From an uncultured Lachnoclostridium sp. (lineage in GTDB: Bacteria > Bacillota > Clostridia > Lachnospirales > Lachnospiraceae), in the NCBI GenBank assembly GCA_958425285.1, contig CATZVV010000050.1, forward strand, positions 1 to 9,598: a stretch of DNA of 9,598 nt. The letters run 5' to 3'. The position numbers and the translations under genes were made by a program. Positions 6,132 through 9,598 of this stretch are shown one piece after another. The first letter of the stretch is position 1. Each line of letters begins with the position of its first letter. Under the pieces are notes generated by a model. That model did no database searches, was not told the origin of the DNA, and saw only the letters and a list, made by a program, of their open reading frames with translations.

Positions 6132-6728
6132 TTATATCTGAAACATCTCAACAAAATATTCTACATATTCCCATATCTCATCTTTTCCTTCTTTTGTCTG
6201 TGCAGAAAATGGAATTACAGGCGTATCAGGAACAACCTTCAACGTTTTTTTGATACATGCAATATGCTTTGCTTTTTGGCTTTTCGTTATTTTATCTGCC
6301 TTTGTTGCAATAATGACCGGATTAAATCCCATCTTCATTAACATCTGATAAGTCTCTACATCCTTTTTAGAAGGTTCATGACGAATATCAATTAAAAGAA
6401 AAATAACCCGCAGTGCCTTTGAATGTTCCAAATAATTCGTTATCATTTTATACCACTTTTCGGCAATCTCCTTGGATACCTTTGCATAACCATATCCAGG
6501 AAGGTCAACAAGATAACAGACCTGATTCACATTGTAATAATTTATTGTCTGTGTTTTTCCCGGCTGGGAGGAAATCCTGGCAAAGGATTTCCGGTTCATA
6601 AGCGTATTAATCAGAGACGATTTTCCAACATTAGAACGTCCCCAAAATGCCATCTCAACTTTGTCATTATCCGGCAATGTACTTGCAATACCACAAACAG
6701 TTTCCAGTTCTAGTGACTTAATGACCAC
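6132..6728 (-). CDS. engB: Ribosome biogenesis GTP-binding protein EngB (YsxC/YihA)
   Basis: The 198-residue GTPase is the size usual for EngB and carries the full motif set: G1 GRSNVGKS (30-37), G2 in GKTQT (57-61), G3 DLPGYG (75-80), G4 TKAD (142-145) and G5 SAQ (175-177). EngB is a TRAFAC-class GTPase that acts in the cytosol during late assembly of the large ribosomal subunit; it is essential in Bacillus subtilis. The start is GTG at 6728, chosen because GGAGGAGGT lies 6 nt upstream and the N-terminus (MVIKSLELE) fits the family. The first 19 bp overlap the 3' end of lon, so the two are co-transcribed and probably translationally coupled. This neighbour relation is conserved in Firmicutes. 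A probable terminator lies just past the stop. Confidence 0.95.
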   Translation of the reverse strand: MVIKSLELETVCGIASTLPDNDKVEMAFWGRSNVGKSSLINTLMNRKSFARISSQPGKTQTINYYNVNQVCYLVDLPGYGYAKVSKEIAEKWYKMITNYLEHSKALRVIFLLIDIRHEPSKKDVETYQMLMKMGFNPVIIATKADKITKSQKAKHIACIKKTLKVVPDTPVIPFSAQTKEGKDEIWEYVEYFVEMFQI

Positions 6729-9013
6729 TTGAGCACCTCCTCCATTGTCTCCACAAAATGAATTTCCAATCCTTCTATCACCTCGGCTTCCAATTCGCTA
6801 ACGTCCGATTGATTCTGGACAGGCACAAGAACCTTCTTTATTCCGGCTGATTTTGCAGCAAGCAGTTTTTCCTTCAAACCACCAATCGGCAGCACTCGCC
6901 CCCGTAGAGTAATCTCTCCCGTCATTGCCACATCTGCACACACCTTCTCACCGGATATAGCCGAATACAATGCTGTTGCCATTGTCACTCCTGCGGAAGG
7001 TCCGTCCTTTGGAACTGCTCCTTCCGGTACATGTAAATGAAAATCATGCTCTGCAAAATAACTGCCATCCTTTTTATGTTTTTTCTCCAACGTCCGCACG
7101 TAACTCAGCGCAATTTTGGCAGACTCCTTCATCACATCTCCCAGTTTCCCGGTCAACTCCAGTTTTCCGGTTCCCGACATTACATTAACTTCGATTTCCA
7201 ATGTGTCACCGCCAACCTGTGTCCATGCCAAGCCACGAACAATTCCGACATCTGCTTTTTTATTTGCCGGATTCACCCGATACTTTTTCTTACCAAGAAA
7301 CTCTTCCATATTTTTTCCGGAAACACGTACTTTTTCTGTCGTACCCTCCATAATTTGCTTCGCTGTCTTTCGGCATATACGGCCAATCTGTCTCTCCAAT
7401 GAGCGTACACCGGCTTCTTTTGTATAACATTGAATCATTTCTTCTATGGCCTTTTCTGTTATTGATAATTGTTGCTTTTTAAGTCCGTGTCGTTCTATTT
7501 GTTTCGGAATTAAATGTTCTTTTGCAATATGGGTCTTTTCATTCGCAGTATATCCGGAAATCTCAATCAATTCCATCCGGTCAAGAAGTGGTCTGGGAAT
7601 CGTATCCACTGAATTCGCTGTACAAAAAAACAATACTTCAGACAAATCTACCGGCAATTCTACATAATGATCCGTAAAACTGCTGTTTTGCTCAGGATCT
7701 AAAACCTCTAACAAAGCGGATGAAGTATCCCCTTTATAGTCACTGCTCACCTTATCAATTTCATCTAAAAGAATGAGAGGATTTTTCACACAGGCCTTCT
7801 TCAATGCACCAATAAGCCTTCCCGGCATAGCTCCCACATAGGTCCGGCGATGTCCCCGGATTTCTGCCTCATCCCTCACACCTCCAAGACAAATACGTAC
7901 ATATCTTTTTTCCAGTGCTCTTGCAACCGACTTTGCAATAGATGTTTTTCCAGTTCCCGGCGGACCTACCAGACATACAATTGGACTCTCTCCTTTTCCA
8001 GTTAATGTACGTACCGCCAGAAATTCCAAAATTCTTTCCTTTACCTTGTCCAGTCCATAATGATCTTCATCCAGAATTCTCTGTGCCTCACCTAAATCCA
8101 TTCTGTCCTCTGACATCTTATCCCACGGCAATTCCAGAAGGGTTTCAATATATCCTCTTGCCACAACATACTCGGATGAGCTATTTGGAATTGAGTGAAG
8201 ACGCTTAATCTCTTCTTCTATCTTCTCCCGTATTTCACTGTTACATTCTAACTTTTTCAGCTTTTGAACATACTTTTCCGTATCATCTTCATCCTGGCCT
8301 TCGCCCAGTTCATCACGGATTACCTTCATTTGTTCTCTAAGAAAATAATCTTTTTGATTTTTACTTACTTCTTCCTGAACCTTTTCTTTAAAATCCGCCT
8401 GGATCTTAGAAATTTCAACCTCATTTGCTAACATATGCATTAGCAGTTCATATCTGGCATCTACAGAAAAACACTCTAACAAATCCTGCCGTGCTTCTGT
8501 TGTTATCATCAGGTTCATGCCCACCAAATCAATCAGCGTTCCTAAATCCTCTTCCTGATTAATCTTTTCATAAATGGACTTACCCACCTTGGGATTTGCT
8601 ACCATATACATCTTATAATAATCTCGAATGGTACGGATTTTGGCTTCTGCCTCTTTTGAATCAAGTTCCTCTGTAACGGAATCATATGGAACAACATCAG
8701 CAATCAAATATGGCTTTGTCTGTACTGTAGTAAGCATAGTTCCACGCTGTCTTGTTTCTATCATAACTCGTCTGATACCATCCTGTAGTTTGACAATCTG
8801 TTTAATATTGGCAATTACACCAACTTCATACAAATCATAAAAAGAAGGCTCCTCTACCTCTGAATCCTTTTGATTGGTAACAAAAACAGACCGATCCCCT
8901 TCCATCGCTGCATCTACTGCTTCAATTGTAATTGGCCTGTTTATATCAAAGTGCACAAGCATCCCCGGGAGCACTGTCATTCCCCGAAGTGCTATCACTG
9001 GTAATGTTCTCAT
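6710..9013 (-). CDS. lon: ATP-dependent Lon protease (LonA type)
   Basis: The 767-residue product has the full soluble LonA architecture. The N-terminal substrate-binding domain (about 1-200, starting LPVIALRGMTVLPGM) leads into a helical region with KDYFLREQMKVIRDELGE at 221-238. The AAA+ module shows Walker A GPPGTGKT (350-357), Walker B PLILLDEID (412-420), Asn467 of sensor 1, an arginine finger in RPLLDRM (Arg479) and sensor 2 in GVRSLER (Arg537). The C-terminal serine protease domain carries the catalytic dyad Ser673 (PKDGPSAG) and Lys716 (GGLKEK), 43 residues apart as in E. coli Lon. It degrades misfolded and selected regulatory proteins in the cytosol using ATP. Length is close to other Firmicutes LonA proteins. 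ATG 9013 has AGGAGGT 9 nt upstream. The gene lies between clpX and engB; a terminator separates it from clpX, and no convincing promoter of its own is visible in the 64-bp gap. Confidence 0.97.
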   Translation of the reverse strand: MRTLPVIALRGMTVLPGMLVHFDINRPITIEAVDAAMEGDRSVFVTNQKDSEVEEPSFYDLYEVGVIANIKQIVKLQDGIRRVMIETRQRGTMLTTVQTKPYLIADVVPYDSVTEELDSKEAEAKIRTIRDYYKMYMVANPKVGKSIYEKINQEEDLGTLIDLVGMNLMITTEARQDLLECFSVDARYELLMHMLANEVEISKIQADFKEKVQEEVSKNQKDYFLREQMKVIRDELGEGQDEDDTEKYVQKLKKLECNSEIREKIEEEIKRLHSIPNSSSEYVVARGYIETLLELPWDKMSEDRMDLGEAQRILDEDHYGLDKVKERILEFLAVRTLTGKGESPIVCLVGPPGTGKTSIAKSVARALEKRYVRICLGGVRDEAEIRGHRRTYVGAMPGRLIGALKKACVKNPLILLDEIDKVSSDYKGDTSSALLEVLDPEQNSSFTDHYVELPVDLSEVLFFCTANSVDTIPRPLLDRMELIEISGYTANEKTHIAKEHLIPKQIERHGLKKQQLSITEKAIEEMIQCYTKEAGVRSLERQIGRICRKTAKQIMEGTTEKVRVSGKNMEEFLGKKKYRVNPANKKADVGIVRGLAWTQVGGDTLEIEVNVMSGTGKLELTGKLGDVMKESAKIALSYVRTLEKKHKKDGSYFAEHDFHLHVPEGAVPKDGPSAGVTMATALYSAISGEKVCADVAMTGEITLRGRVLPIGGLKEKLLAAKSAGIKKVLVPVQNQSDVSELEAEVIEGLEIHFVETMEEVLKWSLSH
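6735..6743 (-). promoter_or_regulatory. Ribosome binding site of engB inside the lon coding end
   Basis: GGAGGAGGT on the minus strand overlaps the lon codons for MEEVL and lies 6 nt before GTG 6728. It decides the non-ATG start of engB. Confidence 0.8.
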
Positions 9014-9063
9014 TTGTACACAACCTCCTGCTTTTTTCTTACATTAGTTTCCTCATTTAGGTC

Positions 9064-9097
9064 AAAAAAGGCGCAAGCTATGCGCTTTCGCCTTTTT
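9064..9097 (-). terminator. Intrinsic terminator at the end of clpX
   Basis: On the minus strand, AAAAAGGCG pairs with CGCCTTTTT and AAGC with GCTT around a GCATA loop, with one A-G mismatch, and the stem ends in a run of six T residues. The left arm contains the last codons of clpX and its TAG lies in the loop region, so stop and terminator overlap. The A-run on the other side makes it formally bidirectional, but only the minus strand has a gene ending here. Confidence 0.85.
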
Positions 9098-9598
9098 CTA
9101 ATTGGAACAACTCCGTTTTTCCACCGTTTTTCACTACATCTTCTGTAATGACAACTTCTTTCACATCCTCGTTGGATGGAATTTCATACATGAAATCCAT
9201 CATACAGTTTTCCATAATTGCGCGAAGTCCTCTGGCTCCAGTTTTCCGTTCAAAAGACTGATGTGCAATCGCCCGCACCGCTTCATCTGTAAATTTCAGT
9301 TCTACTCCATCCAATTCAAATAGTTTCTGATATTGCTTTATAATTGAATTTTTTGGTTCTACCAAAATCCTTGTCAAAGCATCCTCGTCCAATAAATCTA
9401 ATCCAACCGATACCGGTACACGACCTACAAATTCTGGAATAATACCAAATTTCACAAAATCCTGCGGCAATACCTGCTTAAATAATTCGCCAATTTTAAC
9501 ATCTTCCTCATCTGCTATTTCAGCATTAAAACCAATCGATTTTTTCCCAATTCTTGAACGGATAATCTTATCCAATCCATCAAAGGCACCACCGCAAA
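9078..9598 (-). CDS. clpX: ATP-dependent Clp protease ATP-binding subunit ClpX, C-terminal part
   Basis: The frame is open to the right edge, so only the last 172 residues are present. It begins CGGAFDGLDKII, a characteristic ClpX segment, and continues with KKSIGFNAE, whose IGF tripeptide is the loop that docks on ClpP. It then has LVEPKNSIIKQYQKLF, the sensor 2 motif GARGLRAIME and a normal ClpX C-terminal domain. ClpX is the AAA+ unfoldase that feeds tagged or specific proteins into the ClpP chamber in the cytosol. The zinc-binding domain, Walker motifs and pore loops lie outside the window. The reading frame does not start at the TTG near 9575; that is an internal Leu codon. clpP is expected upstream, beyond the right edge, from the usual gene order. 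A strong terminator overlaps its stop codon, so lon is largely transcriptionally separate or depends on read-through. Confidence 0.95.
   Translation of the reverse strand, partial: CGGAFDGLDKIIRSRIGKKSIGFNAEIADEEDVKIGELFKQVLPQDFVKFGIIPEFVGRVPVSVGLDLLDEDALTRILVEPKNSIIKQYQKLFELDGVELKFTDEAVRAIAHQSFERKTGARGLRAIMENCMMDFMYEIPSNEDVKEVVITEDVVKNGGKTELFQLEKGESA

Noticed and set aside
9060..9076. CtsR operator near lon (GGTCAAA, 3-bp gap, second heptad)
   Set aside because: The first heptad is perfect but the second (GGCGCAA) matches only 4 of 7 and lies within the clpX terminator stem, so the match is probably chance.

Overview
The window looks like a low-to-moderate GC chromosome segment of an anaerobic Clostridia species, most likely Lachnospiraceae. 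This rests on the clpX-lon-engB order, a DUF4364-type winged-helix protein, a secreted Ig-like-domain glycosidase with a lysine-rich N-terminus, and strong AGGAGG-type ribosome binding sites. No phage, plasmid, CRISPR, tRNA or rRNA signature was seen.

Layout. (1) Positions 1-1685, minus: the N-terminal 561 codons of a secreted GH115-type alpha-glucuronidase (xylan side-chain removal). It runs off the left edge. Upstream lie a weak promoter and two identical 15-bp direct repeats with a 21-bp period, a likely operator. (2) 1816-3042, minus: a UAP1/UDPGP-family sugar-1-phosphate uridylyltransferase. (3) 3043-3467: a divergent intergenic region with back-to-back promoters and a striking repeat element. 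A 61-bp unit is present about 2.8 times; its last copy is the left half of a large inverted-repeat (three-way-junction) structure ending at 3352. The minus promoter sits just outside this element, so the repeats would form a structured 5' leader of roughly 300 nt on the uridylyltransferase mRNA. (4) 3468-6072, plus: a tightly packed operon of malic enzyme, a TIGR01212/YhcC-like radical SAM protein and a DUF4364-type regulator, with 0-bp spacing and an 11-bp overlap. (5) 6080-6120: an inverted repeat between convergent operons, probably a bidirectional terminator. (6) 6132-9598, minus: the protein quality-control block clpX (C-terminal part), lon and engB. A strong terminator separates clpX from lon, and lon overlaps engB by 19 bp.

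How the genes fit together: clpX and lon encode AAA+ proteolysis machinery and engB a ribosome-assembly GTPase, a conserved housekeeping cluster in Firmicutes. The malic enzyme operon is central metabolism joined to two poorly characterised proteins. The left end is an accessory carbohydrate-use gene with its own regulation. Most of the window is ordinary; the repeat element at 3078-3352 is the part least explained by known genes.
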